Counted from the first letter of the stretch, positions 31,941 to 44,194 are shown. The stretch is 64,000 nucleotides of DNA from Branchiostoma belcheri (GCF_001625305.1 NW_017802858.1:39130-103129), one strand, 5' to 3'. The notes: generated from the sequence alone by a model not told the origin. Program-made: numbers and translations.

Positions 31941-32334
31941 TAGTGGTGCATACCTAAACCCAATTTCAGGTTCAGGTCCGGATTCAAGTCCAGAGGTTTA
32001 GGTTCAGGTCCGGACTTAAGTCCGGACCTAAACCCATGACATATACAAAATTGCATGTTGGCAACCTTGCAATGTTGTCTGGGTGAAACTTTGGCCACAT
32101 AACATGGAGGCTGGTACTTGACGATGCCCGATGGCAATGTTTTCTTCATTTTGCAGCAAAGATTTTGGAATCTACGGAAGGTTTTAGGTGGTTTAAAAAG
32201 AAAAGGGGTATGTGAAATGGTCTTTTATGGTAATAAGTCTGGACTCGGTTCTTGACTTTTAGGTTTTTTTGGACTTGAACCTAAACATTTTTACAAGTCC
32301 GGATCCAAGTCCAGTGAACCGGTATGCACCACTA
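31941..32334. mobile_element. hAT-like MITE, third copy
   Basis: 394 bp, ends TAGTGGTGCATACC and GGTATGCACCACTA, target duplication GGTTTGAG at 31933-31940 and 32335-32342. Confidence 0.93.
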
Positions 32335-32574
32335 GGTTTGAGTGTTGCTGCCTACATGTAGCTTAGTTTCCAACATTGATGTGTACATGGGCAGAAAATG
32401 GATATGCAGCAGTGTGCTGCTAATGTGTTTTCCATGGCGGTGTGAATACCAAACAGGAGAGCAAAGTGCTTTGCAATGGAATAGGTTGATCTAAGGCCTC
32501 ACAGACTGTTTGAGATTCTCTGTAGTCTCTATATTGTGATGACTGTAAGAGTACAGAAAAAGTGAGATGTATTA

Positions 32575-32700
32575 TATTTATTTATTTATTTATTTAATCT
32601 TCAAAGACACCTGGGTAGCTCCTTCAGCCAAAGCTGATTTCCAAGGAGGCCCAGGGGGGTACAATAAGTAAAAGAATAATTAATTATACAAAGTACATAA
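32575..32700 (-). mobile_element. Possible non-LTR 3' end
   Basis: TTTATTTATTTATTTAATCT, then CCAAAGCTGATTTCCAAGG and CCCAGGGGGGTACAATAAG. A related layout occurs at 37322-37450 (TTTATTTATTTAACCAGG, GAGCCCTGGGCC). No coding part. Confidence 0.45.
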
Positions 32701-32749
32701 CAAAAGATGTAAATGAAATCAATCATATTTAAGTGTAGTTTGCAGTTGA

Positions 32750-33890
32750 ATATCTCTGACAAGATTCTATGTTTGACTCCAAATCCTAGTTATGTCTTAG
32801 AATTGTTGAATTTTACAGTCTTGTTCACATGACTCCAAATCTTCAAATCCAAGTTATGCCTTGCAGATGCTGTATTTTACAGTCTTCTAATCTCAGCAGT
32901 ATCTTCGAGACACTTGACTCCAAATCTCCATCTCTAAATCCTAGTCATGGAGATACTGTATATTACAGTCTACATTTGATTCCAGATTTTCAGCTCCTTG
33001 TCACATCTTTGAGATGCTGTACCATTGGACTCGCCCTACTCCGTGGAGTGGCTGTCAACATTCAACATGTTTGACTACAAATGTCCAAATCCTACTCATT
33101 TCATGGAGATCTTGTATTTTACAGTCTTCTACATTTGACTCCAAACCTTCATCTTTCATTTCAATCCTACTCATGTGCAAATCCTTCTCATGTCTTGGGG
33201 ATGTCATATTTCACCCTTCCTACACATTTGACAATCTGCAAGTAACATTCACGGCTTGGAGGCAGTATATTTCACCGTCTGGAAAAAGGCCAGATCCTCG
33301 CCATGTCATGGAGATCTTGTATTTCATGTAAATCTTATCATCTTCATTTCTACCTTAAGCCCCACAATGTGAGATTATTGGTACATTTGACTCCAAGTCT
33401 TCAAATTCTGGCCATGTCTTCGGCAGGCTACATTTGATGCCAAATCCTACTCATTTCTTGAAGATGTTGTATTTCACGTCTGAAAATCTTTCTCATGTCT
33501 TGGAGATGTTGTATTTTACGCTCTCCTGCATTTGACTCCAATCTCCAAGTCCCAGTAATGGCTTGGAGGCATTACATATTTATCACCATCTGGAAAAAGG
33601 CCAAATCCTAGCCCTGTCATGGAGATCTTGTATTTCACCATCTTGTACATTTCATCATCTTCATTTCTGCCTATAGCTAGCCCCACAATGTGAGATTATT
33701 GGTACATTTGACTCCAAGTCTTCACATTCTGGCCATGTCTTAGTCAGTCTACATTTGATGCCAAATCCTACTCATTTCTTGGAGATGTCATATTTCACCT
33801 CTCCTACACATTTGACTCCAATCTCCCAGTAATGTCTTAGAGGCATTACATACATGTAGATGTATATTTCACCATCTGGAAAAAGGCAGT
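32750..33890. repeat. Degenerate tandem array, TTTGACTCCAAATC type
   Basis: Repeated ACATTTGACTCCAAATC, TACTCATGTCTTGGAGATG, TTGTATTTCAC. Two longer ~400-bp blocks within it (from about 33290 and 33600) repeat each other. Confidence 0.85.
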
Positions 33891-33904
33891 GTCAAAGTTG
33901 CCGG

Positions 33905-35110
33905 CTCACGTGTGGGTGAGTTATGGTGGCTTTTAACTCTGCCAGAAGCAGTTCAGATGTGTGTGTCTGTGTGATGTACGGTGCAGGGATGTGGAGGCTT
34001 TGGGGAGGAAGCTTTTTCACTGGCTCAGTTGCACATAGAGGCATGTATCTTACTTGCATAGCAGTCAGTATAGCTCTGCTATCTGGTCCAGGTAATTAGT
34101 ATGATGGAAATCTGGCTTTGCACAACCTCTGCTCTTAAAGTTAGATGGACGTTAAGCCTTTGCACCAGCTCTGTTGTGCATAAAGACTTTCATCTTGCTC
34201 AGAATGCATTCAGTCTAAGTCTGCCATCTCACATGGTCTAGGTAATTAGTACAGGGAAATCTGGCTTTGAAGTACTTCTATAGTGAAGGTTATAGATAGA
34301 CAGAAAGCCTTGCACCAGTCCATTGCCACATGAAGACTTTCATCTTGCTCAGAGTACATTGAGTATATCTCTGCTATCTGGTCTAGGTAATTAGAGCAAG
34401 TGGAGTCTAGCTTTGAAGTGAAGGTTAGATGGACAGAATGATATAGAGGGCAGAAAGTGCTAGTGTTATCTGTAAAGTGTGAAGCTTAAAGATTTGGAAG
34501 TTTAATTTGGCATATAGAAAGCCTTTGCACTGGATCAGTGGCACATGAAGACATGGATCTTACTTTGAAAGTAGTCAGTGAAACTATCTGGTCCAGGATA
34601 ATTAGTACAGGGTACTCTAGCTTTCAAAACGATATAGAGAGCAGAAAGTCTGTGTGAAGTATATGAAGCTTGAAGATTTGGAAGTTCAATTTGGCATAAA
34701 GAAAGCCTCAACACCAGATCAGTGGCACATAAAGACATGAATCTTGCTTGGAGAGCAATAAGTGTAAGCCTGCTATCTGGTACAAGGTAATTAGTGCAAG
34801 GGGAGTCTGTCTTTGAAGTGAAGGTTAGATGGACAGAATGATATAGAGGGCAGAAGGTGCTAGTGTTATCTGCAAAGTGTGAAGCTGAAAGATTTGAGAT
34901 TTTTGGTACAGATTTTTGCCTTTGCACTGGATCAGTATTAGCACATGGAGACTTGCATCTTACTTGGGCTGGAATCATTTGAAGCTCTGCTGCTATCTGG
35001 TTCAGGTTAATTAGTGCGAGGGCAGGCTTTCTGACACCCTTACAGTAAAGTGACTGTAGGTGAGATGGGCAGAATGATATCGCCACACGGCATATTGCTT
35101 TCATCTAGCA
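33905..35110. repeat. Tandem array, ~200-bp unit, about six copies
   Basis: Unit contains GGCACATGAAGACATGGATC, CTGCTATCTGGTCCAGGTAA, TTAGATGGACAGAATGATAT and TGTGAAGCTTAAAGATTTGG. A 189-codon minus-strand frame runs through it but only reflects the repeat. Confidence 0.88.
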
Positions 35111-35389
35111 GACTTGTGTAGGTTGAAGATTTGGACGAGATTTGAATGTTGTACTTACCCTGCAGTGTCACGGGTGCAAAGCAAAGCTTTCTGCCTCATC
35201 TACTGTAAAAAGAAGCAGTTCATATGCACACAGAATGGTGTTGATGCCAGGCATAATGCATGCTTTCATCTGCGTAATGTGTGTAGGTGGAAGATTTCAG
35301 CAGGTTTGAATGTGCGATGTGTTTAGGTCTTCTGGTGTAAAGTACAGTTTGATCCATGCATGTCACTAATTTCTGTAGGCTTTTTCTAT

Positions 35390-36310
35390 AGGCAAATAAC
35401 TCATGACATCTGTGAATAAAATGATGTTAGGTGCTATATAGTGGTTGCTCTCCTTAGTGCTGAAATGCACTCCAAGACTGCATATTTACAATGTCAAATA
35501 TAGCTCAAAGCTTGTAGTATATTTCTATTGACTGTTGAGTATAGACTTTGAGTACTCTGAGGCATATTTCAAGTCAGGCTGAGGCAGTAAACACATGAAA
35601 TCAGGACATAAAATGATGTTTGCCATGGCAGGTGTTATACAGTGGTTGCTCTCCTTGGTGCTGAAATCCAGGTTTCCAGCATCTGTGCTGTGATGTAGGC
35701 CTGGGGATGTCTGGATATAACGGGGCAATATACTAGTCTGCACTGGTGAATAGGAAATAGCTATGCTTTCTGGCCATAGGTTTACACTACAAGAGAGCAT
35801 ATTCTCTACATGAAATATAGCTCAAGGCTTGTACCATATTTCTACATTTGTATAGATTTTTGAGTACAGAAGTTGGGTATAACTTTTAGTCACTATACTT
35901 ACAAAATTAGAGCATAAATGATGTTATTCATGGCAGCTGCTATACAGTGGTTCCTGTCCTTGGTGCTGATATTCAGATTACCAACATCTGTGCTGTTCTG
36001 TAGGCCTGGGGATGTCTGGATATACCGGTCAATACACTGGTCTGTACTAACTTGCAAGAAATAGCTATACATGTACATCTTGGCTAGAGGTTTACACTCA
36101 AAAGAGAGCATATTTTCTACATCAAATAAAGCTCAAGGCTTGTACCTTTTTTCTATAGACTGTTAGTACAGATGTAGAGTATTACATTCGGTAAGCATTT
36201 CACTTCAATACATGATGTGCTCCATGGTAGGTGCTAAATAGTGGTTGCTCTCCTTGGTGCTGAAATCCAGGTTACCAGTACTATATAGTCCTGAAGATGT
36301 CTGAATATGC
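35390..36310. repeat. Tandem array, ~310-bp unit, three copies
   Basis: Unit contains GTGGTTGCTCTCCTTGGTGC, TGAAATCCAGGTTACCAGC, GGCCTGGGGATGTCTGGATA and AAAGAGAGCATATTTTCTAC. A single piece also occurs at 30260-30340 inside the neighbouring array. Confidence 0.88.
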
Positions 36311-37047
36311 AGGGACAATGCAGTGGTCTGTACTGAATTACAGAAGTCTTATAGAATTGTTTTCTGTTGAACCAAAACTGACCCCAAAGAAGAAGTCTTC
36401 GCTCATTTTTCCTACCAGCCCTGAGGGTTGCTCTTTCCCCAGAGGAAGTCAGATTCAATATCGCCGACTCAGAGGGATTCCATGCTGTCATCTGTGCTTT
36501 TTATATCATTGATTTTGCTGAGGGCAGAAAATGCAGAGGGTTGTTATACAGATGGAACTAGCTTTCCCTGTTGTCATTCAGGAATCATCTCAATTCTTAT
36601 CTTTGTTCTTCAAAGGGATAGTCTTTCATCTAGGGAGCATATCACAATCGACTCTAAAAACCTAATAATCAATTGTTGTGTACCCAGGTTTTTAGGTTGG
36701 GTATGCCAGTGCACCTATTCCCCAAAATGAATTTCGAGCCCTGTAATACCAAGTACAAGATCAGGTGTGTTTCACCTTAGGGCACTTTACAGTTATGTCG
36801 TTAAATTTACATTCAAAACGTGTCATTCTGCGCTTTTCCCTGCCAACTTACAACCGGAGACCAAATCCCTGAACAGTCATTACGCTTCATTGAGATGCTG
36901 CACACCAGTTGGGGGGAATCGGACCAGATGGGAACTTACCTGCTAGATATTGCCGTTCTGACATGTTGCTGGGTGTAGAATACATAATGACAGCTGTTAT
37001 AGCTTAAGCCCCTGTCGCACATAGCTGAATATGGCATCCCAAACAGT

Positions 37048-37200
37048 CATGTGGTTGTGTGGCATAACGGCAGAGCATTCGGCTCAGAACCAAGAGGTTC
37101 TGGGTTCAAATCCTGCCATGTCACCAATCTTGTGCCCTTGGGAAAGGCACTTGACACAACTTTCCTCACTTTGCTCAGGTGTAAATGAGTATGCCAGAAT
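37048..37200 (+). mobile_element. tRNA-derived SINE, second subfamily
   Basis: Head GTGTGGCATAACGGCAGAGC, TCGGCTCAGAACCAAGAGG and B box GGGTTCAAATCC, then GTGCCCTTGGGAAAGGCACT and a body ending near GTAAATGAGTATGCCAGAAT. Confidence 0.85.
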
Positions 37201-37321
37201 GATTTTTTTGTTCTGTATTGTTTTCTAGATTTTTTTTGCTGCAATTTGTGTTTTTGTCAGTCTGGAAATTTCAATATTCATGGAGACAGCTTGTCAATGC
37301 AAATACACTTTATATAGTTAT

Positions 37322-37450
37322 AAATTTGTTTGTTTGTTGTTTGTTTTTATTTATTTAACCAGGGGGATACATATCGCCCGTGGGGCGCTTTTCAATGAGC
37401 CCTGGGCCTGGGGAAGACCCCAAACAAAAACATCAAACTCAAACTAATAC
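37322..37450 (-). mobile_element. Possible non-LTR 3' end
   Basis: GTTTGTTTGTTGTTTG, TTATTTATTTAACCAGGGGG, CGCCCGTGGGGCGC and GAGCCCTGGGCC. Similar in design to the segment at 32575. No coding part remains. Confidence 0.45.
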
Positions 37451-38257
37451 AAATAATCAACAAAAGTAACTTATAAAGTTACAAAAGTTACTAAATAATA
37501 CAAAAGCAAGGTAACTTAAGTAGCATACATTGCGCATGAAATCATAATACCAAAATAAGTGAAACAAAAGTGAAGCCTGACCATCATATAACATAGAACC
37601 AAGGTAGGACAAAAAGAAATCAAGATTAAAATCAGGCTTAGAATTTGCATATCAATGATTGCCCAGTACATAAGATTGCTTGAAGGCTGCTAGGGTCCTG
37701 GCTGCTTTTTAAATTTAGGTTTATCAATGATAATTATGACAGATGAGATGCAGTCGGGCATCTCAAATCTTCAATTGTGTATTTTTTCCAGAACCCGCAA
37801 CAGTAACTACATTAGAGCCATGTGTAATTGCATTACTACCAGGGAGGAAGATCAGATGGTCTGATAAGATGTAAAACTACATGTACTTCCTCCTGGCGAC
37901 TTGGTTTGTCTCCATTCTGTACAATTTACCAAGATGTTGATTACCCCACTTGTTAAGTACATGTTTGGTACATGTAATAGAATTTCAGCAGAATGTACTG
38001 TGCCTGTGCAAAAGCCAGATTTTTGTTGGATGTTTGGTCAACGTAGCATCAGAATTTTGCCTCTTGCAGACGGTATCTTTTCCCAATACAACATTTGAAT
38101 ACTATTGATGCAATTACACAGACATCTACTTGCATTTTACACGAGAAATTAATGTGATTTAAACAAGAAATGCATAGTTTTTGCATGCATTTTAATCTAG
38201 AAATACATGTCTTTTTAATTGTGTTTTGCACAACTTTTTGATCATCTGTATCTCTAT

Positions 38258-38355
38258 AGCAGGTATAACCGCCTTTCGGCTTAACACACCAGCTTTGCAG
38301 GCACGCGGCACGGCGGCAGCTGGCTATATCACACCGATCGACTTGTTACACCTAA
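38258..38355 (-). mobile_element. LINE 3' UTR fragment
   Basis: The reverse complement of the same 3' UTR, with CCGCCTTTCGGCTTAACACA and the GGCGGCAGCTGGCTATAT segment upstream of it, preceded by CTGTATCTCTATAG in place of the GATACA tail. Confidence 0.85.
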
Positions 38356-38611
38356 CCCTTGAACTCGATTTGCACATATGCACATGTAGATAGGAAGGTT
38401 ATTCAAGATGCAGTACAGTATAGTACAGTACAGTACAGTACTCTACATCATGTATTCCGCACAGTGACTCAGTGTTTGCCAGAGTGTTTGCTCCGGTGCA
38501 TTGCTGATGGCAGTATAGATTTCCCTGTCAAGCTTGTGGCTTTCGTGGGAACCAAACTGATCTCTGTGTCCTTGCACAGATGACAATGTGCATGGGAACA
38601 AAACTATAGTA

Positions 38612-38664
38612 AGGCCCCACCAATCTAATTTGTTGCTTCTCAGATTTTTTCATCAAAAAATATG
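38612..38664. mobile_element. Harbinger-like MITE, short remnant
   Basis: AAGGCCCCACCAATCTAATT, TTGTTGCTTCTCAGATT, then AATATGAAGCAACA. Only one end is present. Similar end remnants occur near 51594-51645, 52400-52445, 53066-53100 and 55190-55225. Confidence 0.65.
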
Positions 38665-38789
38665 AAGCAACAGTGGGTAGTAATGACAGAATTGTACTTA
38701 GCACATCGGCAGAATGTACTGCGCCTGCGCATAACCTGTAATGTATAAGCACTTGGACACTTCAGACAAAAACATAGTCATCTATTTTA

Positions 38790-39360
38790 GCTGACACACA
38801 GACAAGTGAATGTTTAACCATATATTCAGCACCAAGGACAGTACAATACTCACTCAGACTGTTAATAGTTATTGCAGTTTTGAATAAGGAAACTATAAAA
38901 CTACTTGTCTTGCTGTGTTAAGTACAAATCAGGCTCTAAAATCTAGAATCTAAAATCTGTATTATATGCCATAATCATATGAAAGGGTGCACTAAGGACA
39001 GTTCAATACCCATTCAAAATGTTATAGCTTCTGTAGTTTTGAATGAGGTAACAGTTTAACCACTAGTCTGGATAGATTAGACTCTAAAATCTAGATTCAT
39101 CCTATTGCTAGCAGGTGTCATAATTATATGGGTGAATGGGTGATAGTGTATTCAGTACCAAGGACAGTGCTATACAAATTCAGAATGTTATGGCCTTTGT
39201 AGTTTTGAAGGAGGTGACAGTCAAACCACTAGTTTTGAACTTCAACAATACAGATTAGACTCTAAAATCCATATTCATACTATTGCTGCTATGTGCGATA
39301 AATTCAGCACCAAGGACAATACCCATTCAGATAAATGATAGCTTGTTGCTCTTTGTCATT
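38790..39360. repeat. Tandem array, ~165-bp unit, four copies
   Basis: Unit contains TTCAGCACCAAGGACAGT, ACCCATTCAAAATGTTATAG, GTAGTTTTGAA and GACTCTAAAATCTAGATTCA. Confidence 0.85.
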
Positions 39361-39808
39361 GTCGATAATGAGTTATTGTTGAATTATAGTAAAGCTCTTT
39401 ATTTATAATCACTTGTTTAACAAGAGTTAGTGTTTCTTTTTAAACAAGTGGTTGTGGACAAAGAACTTTGCTTTTCAAGCATTCCCCAACCTGATGGAAT
39501 TGTTCTTGGGTGAGTTATCGTTGTTTTGATTAAGAAAACTGTCAGATCACATCTCTTGCTGTGCAAAGTACAGGTCTTATTGCTGATTTGTGTCATTATC
39601 AAACATAACCTATTTGTTAAATGAACAAACCCTCAGCAGGAAAAATGTAGAAATATTGAGTTTAACATCAGGGGATTGTATGGGAGCCTGGATCATTTTT
39701 TATCTCTGTAAAAACTCATTTTTCTTACCGGAAAACTGCTTTAGTTTCATGAATTCGACCATAAATCACACAAATTTGGTAATGAACAAGTAGGGAACTG
39801 CAACATTA

Positions 39809-40177
39809 GGCCACACCAATTTAATTTCTTGGTTAACAGAATTTTCTAGAAAAATAATGGAGCGGGCGGGCCATAAAAATAAAAAAAATAAAAACAGGCC
39901 TAGGCATCCTATTGTGGCCCAAAATGGTACAATAGGAGCCATGAAGTCAACACACCAGGCTGGTTCAAAATCTAAACAATGAATTTTGAACTTTTAATGA
40001 TACCACTGCATTGAAAGATGGATAACTGTAACAACTAGGAAGGAAAGGACTGTTTTCAACTGTTCAGGGCAAAATATGAGCATTTTGCAGTTGATTCTGA
40101 ATTTTTATTTTCATTTGCAAATCAGGAAAAAATGAAGCAGGCGAATCCGAGAACCAACAAATCAAATTGGTGTGGCC
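39809..40177 (-). mobile_element. Harbinger-like MITE, copy 2
   Basis: 369 bp in reverse orientation, target duplication TTA. The plus-left end reads GGTTAACAGAATTTTC instead of GGTTCTCGG, so it belongs with copy 5 at that end. Confidence 0.92.
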
Positions 40178-40539
40178 TTAGTAGGACCAGAAAGCAAGTC
40201 ATATTTACCGAAAGGAGATTTACTCTCATTACCTGCTCATCTTCGTTAGTACATAATTAGACAGATTAAGAAAACGAGCAAGTTCACAGTTAGAAGGAGG
40301 ATAAATATTGATTCTAACGTCATTTTAGGAATTGCAGGGGAATAAAAGCCATGTATTCCTGCTGTTTTTTGACAGAAAAACAGATTTGGTTTCATTAGGG
40401 GCCCATCTAATGCTGTCCCAGAGGGTCCTAAATTGCACAGGCAATTTGGCAGGCCCTCTAGTTCACTGTCAGAGATTACGTGTGCAGTCTTGGCGCTATT
40501 AAGGCCGTCTGAAGGATTTCTCTGTTTCAGGAAAATGCT

Positions 40540-41960
40540 GTAGAGAAAAAACAGGTTTCAGAGTACTGGGTGTATAAAATTGTGGCCTCTAGTAGTCCTT
40601 ATTTCAGTGTCTGAGGTTTTTTTATCGATTGTAACCATATTGAAAGTAATCTTATTGAAGAGAAATAAGTTGCAGCGTTTATGAAGACATTGCAAACTAG
40701 GTTTAGACTGTTTTCTGGCCTCTAGTACTAGTAGTAGTCACCTTCATTTTAATGTCTAAGTTTTTTTTATTCAATCGGAACCAGATAGAAGGTCATTCTC
40801 TTAAAGAGAAACGAGTTTTTGCTTTCATGAAGACATTACAAATTAAGTTTGGGCAAAGTTGTGGCCTCTAGTAGTCACCTTCATGCTTCATTTAATGTCT
40901 GAGGGGTTTTTCTAATCATTTGTAACCATATAGAAAGTCAATTCTTATACAAGACAAACAAGTTTCTATAAAAATGAAGACAGTACAAATTAAGTTTGGG
41001 CAAAATCGTGGTCTCTAGTAGTCACCTTCATGCTTCATTTTAATGTCTGAGGGGTTTTTCTAATCAATTGTAAAGCAGACAGAAAGTCATTTTACTGAAG
41101 ACAAATAGAGTTCTGCATTTATAAAGACAGTACAAATTGGGTTTGGGTTGATTTCTGGCCTCTAGTAGTCACATTCATACTTCATTTTAATGTCTGTGTT
41201 TTTTTTAATCAATCGGAACCAGATAGAAGGTCATTATCTTCAAGAAAAAACAAGTGTCTGCATTTATGAACAAGACAGTTCAAATTAAGTTTGGGCAAAA
41301 TGTGGCCTCTAGTAGTCACCTTCATGCTTCATTTTAATGTCTGAGGGGTTTTTCTAATCAATTGTAAAGCAGACAGAAAGTCATTTTCTTCAAGACAAAC
41401 TCCTTTGTGTTCTTATGAAGACAGTACAAATTGGATTTGGGTTGATTTGTGCACTTAAATAGTCACCCTGATATTTCTTTTTAAGGCCACACCAATTTAA
41501 TTTGTTGGTTCTCGGATTTTTTCAGAAAAAATATGAAGCGACAGGGCGAAAAAAAATAAAAATAAAAACAGGTTTAGGCATCCTATTATAGGCTTAAATG
41601 CTACGAAATGAGACATGAAGTCAACACAAAAGGCTGGGTTAAAATTTAAACATTGAATTTTGAACTTTTAATCAAACCACTGCAATGATGGATGGGAAAA
41701 CTGTAACAACTAGGAATAAAGGACTTTCCTCAACTGTTGGGGGCAAAATATGAGCATTTTTCAGTTGATTCAGAACCAGAATCATTTTTTTTTTTTTGCA
41801 AATCAGAAAAAAACGAAGAGGCGAATCCGAGAACCAACAAATTAAATTGGTGTGGCCTAATGTCTGAGTTTTTTTATCAATCGTAAGCAGACAGAAAGTC
41901 ATTTTATCCAGGACAAATGAAGTTCTGTCCTTATGAAGACAGTACAAATCAGGTTACGGC
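40540..41960. repeat. Tandem array, ~135-bp unit, about eight copies
   Basis: Unit contains GGCCTCTAGTAGTCACCTTC, TTTTAATGTCTGAGG, AATTGTAAAGCAGACAGAAA and AGACAGTACAAATTAAGTTT. Split by Harbinger-like MITE copy 3. Confidence 0.9.
41485..41857 (-). mobile_element. Harbinger-like MITE, copy 3
   Basis: 373 bp in reverse orientation, target duplication TAA. It interrupts the tandem array of 40.5-42.0 kb. Removing it and one TAA restores the array consensus (TTTTAATGTCTGAG). Confidence 0.93.
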
Positions 41961-41964
41961 TAGT

Positions 41965-42835
41965 TGGTGTTGTCTACGGCCCCGGACAATTTCTTTAAGT
42001 CATCAATCTGAGAACACTTCTGGGACTGGATAAAGGGGAAGCCGAGACATTAGGAATTTATGTATTGATTTGTAATTTACTGAGAACATCACATTATGTT
42101 TTATAGTCTGTGACACTGATGATGATGCACTGTATTCTGTAGTGCAGTGATACTAGTGAGAGATAAAAGTCAGAAAAGGCAGAATAGTTACATGAAAGTT
42201 TATCTGACTTGTTAGGATACATCATGACAAGCTTTCAACTATTCTCCAACTCAAAGAATTACTCACTGAAATTTTGACAGAATGGCAGAAAGCTGATGAG
42301 GAAGACGATTTGGTCGAAAATTGTGGTACAGAACTTTCTTGTAAGCACCTAGTCTAGTATCTGATAGTATTCACTGCACTTGTAAGATATTTTTTGGAGG
42401 TGTAGGATTTTCTTGTAGATTTTGTAGATCTTAAGATGGTTACAGTTGAAAAAACTGATTTGTCTGAGACGATATTATTCTTATGGCACCTTTGATGCTG
42501 CACCATATGATCAATAAGTCAAAACCCTGTAAAATTGTTCATGTACTAAGAAGATTATGATTACTGTAAGGTCAGAGAGCAACGACCTTGCTGACCCCAT
42601 GACGTCCTGTCACTATTGAAATCAAAGGAAAGTCTGATGGCAAAACAGCAGGAAATGAGCTGCTCGCATGTCAGGGTTGTCGGACCTATAATTTGGTGCC
42701 ACATGCCTGATCTCATATTGATTGTATGACTGTTCTGTCTGTTCACTCAAAGGCTGGAGCTATATCATGAAGATAGATACAGTAAAAGATTGGTAGATGG
42801 ATAGATTAAAAGATAGATAAATAGACACTAGACAC
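41965..42835. other. No gene; one possible hairpin-motif copy
   Basis: AT-rich DNA. At 42293-42320 CTGATGAGGAAGAC and GGTCGAAAATT recall the CTGAGGAAGAC hairpin repeat, but with only a 3-bp stem. Confidence 0.4.
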
Positions 42836-42837
42836 TT

Positions 42838-42945
42838 AAAAGTTGTGTAAAGTGCCTTAAGCAAGGGCACAAGATCGTCAGGGCTCGAACCCGGGACCTC
42901 TTGGTTCTAAGCAGAACGCTCAGCTATACCGCACGACCCCACAAG
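42838..42945 (-). mobile_element. tRNA-derived SINE head fragment
   Basis: Plus-strand reading shows AAGGGCACAAGATCGTCAGG, GCTCGAACCC (B box complement) and a degraded A box ending in CGCACGACCCCA. Confidence 0.8.
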
Positions 42946-43009
42946 GGGATAGGCACATTTCTTGCTTTCTTGCTTGGCTAGAGAGCAACTTGCATCTGTC
43001 TGCCGTGGG

Positions 43010-43236
43010 TAAAAAGTCAATGCCCTCATCGTGACTTGTCAGCCTAACGCACAGATGAATCGACTCACATCATTGTGAATTCCCTTTTCGACACCTGATT
43101 TTTTAGGTTGGGTGCACCAGTGCACCTATTCCTAAAAATGAATTTTGAGCCCTAGAAGTATAAAGTCAATGCCCTCATCGTGACTTGTCAGCCTAACGCA
43201 CAGATGAATCGACTCACATCATTGTGAATTCCCCGC
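43010..43236 (+). repeat. 72-bp direct repeat flanking a short insert
   Basis: AAAGTCAATGCCCTCATCGT through CATCATTGTGAATTCCC occurs at 43012-43083 and 43161-43234, almost identical. Between them lies ATTTTTTAGGTTGGGTGCAC and on, which also occurs near 36688-36745. Confidence 0.88.
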
Positions 43237-43429
43237 GCGACACATTCCCAGAAAATGCCCATCAGCCGATCGATGCGAGATCAGCGCTCAGGGCAGCAAA
43301 TTATACGTCTGACAAGCCCTGAGTGCGGGAAGCCTGTTTACAGCTGTTTTAATGGTCGTACAAAAAAATTGTGATAGTCTTCTACCTTTTATTTTATATC
43401 CCAGCAAATACTGTTTTACACAATGTAGA

Positions 43430-43800
43430 TGTAGATGAAGGTTAGACATCCTGGTAATGAGATACACAAACACATGCAAGAAAATGGTTACTCAAGCAAC
43501 TGGAAGCCATGTTTCCAGCCGTTTGTGGTCTTATTTCAGCTGACTGCAACCCAACATTTTTGTGAGAAAACTTCTGATAGTCTAGTATCTTCTACCTTTT
43601 ACTTGATATCACGGCAAATAGAAGAAAATGAAGGTTAGAGTACTTAGACATCCAGGTAATGAGATACACAAGAAAACATGTCAAGCAACTTGATGGACAA
43701 GCCAGTGTGTGGGGAAGCCTTGTTGCCAGCTGTTTGTGGTCTTATTTGACTCAACTGCAACTCAAACTTTTTTAAAGAAAACTTGTGATAGTCTTTTATC
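43430..43800. repeat. Dispersed GGTTAGACATCCAGGTAATAAG repeat, two tandem copies
   Basis: Two copies with GAAGGTTAGACATC, GGTAATGAGATACAC and GCCAGCTGTTTGTGGTCTTA. Related single copies are at 16255-16370 and 25010-25120, all with an ACTCAAGCAACTG block. Confidence 0.75.
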
Positions 43801-43830
43801 TTTTCTTTGCTGTCAGGCATTTATGCATTA

Positions 43831-44194
43831 GGCCACACCAATTTAATTTGTTGGTTCTCGGATTCGCCTCTTCATTTTTTTCTGATTTGCAAAAAAAAAA
43901 AAAAGATTCTGGTTCTGAATCAACTAAAAAATGCTCATATTTTGCCCCCAACAGTTGTGGAAAGTCCTTTTCTTCCTAGCTGTTGCAGTGTTTCCATCTA
44001 TCAATGCAGTGGTTTGATTAAAAGTTCAAAATTCATTGTTTAAATATTAACACAACCTTTTGTGTTGACTTCATGGCTCCTATCATAGCATTTGGGGCTA
44101 TAATAGGATGCCTAAACCTGTTTTTATTTCTATTTTTTTTCTTCATGTTTTTTCTGACAAAATCCGAGAACCAACAAATTAAATTGGTGTGGCC
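43831..44194 (+). mobile_element. Harbinger-like MITE, copy 4
   Basis: 364 bp, target duplication TTA, very close to copy 1 in sequence (shares the AAAATGCTCAT and CATAGCATTTGGGGC blocks). Confidence 0.93.

Noticed and set aside
34535..35104. 189-codon open frame on the minus strand
   Set aside because: It runs through ~200-bp tandem repeats, shows the unit period in its peptide, and has no protein family features.
42293..42320. Fifth member of the covarying hairpin family
   Set aside because: It has CTGATGAGGAAGAC and GTCGAAAA but only three base pairs; kept as a weak similarity, not counted as support.
43831..44043. Short frames inside Harbinger-like MITEs repeated at 25.6, 41.7 and 43.8 kb
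   Set aside because: They recur only because the MITE recurs; they are broken in other copies and show no transposase motifs.
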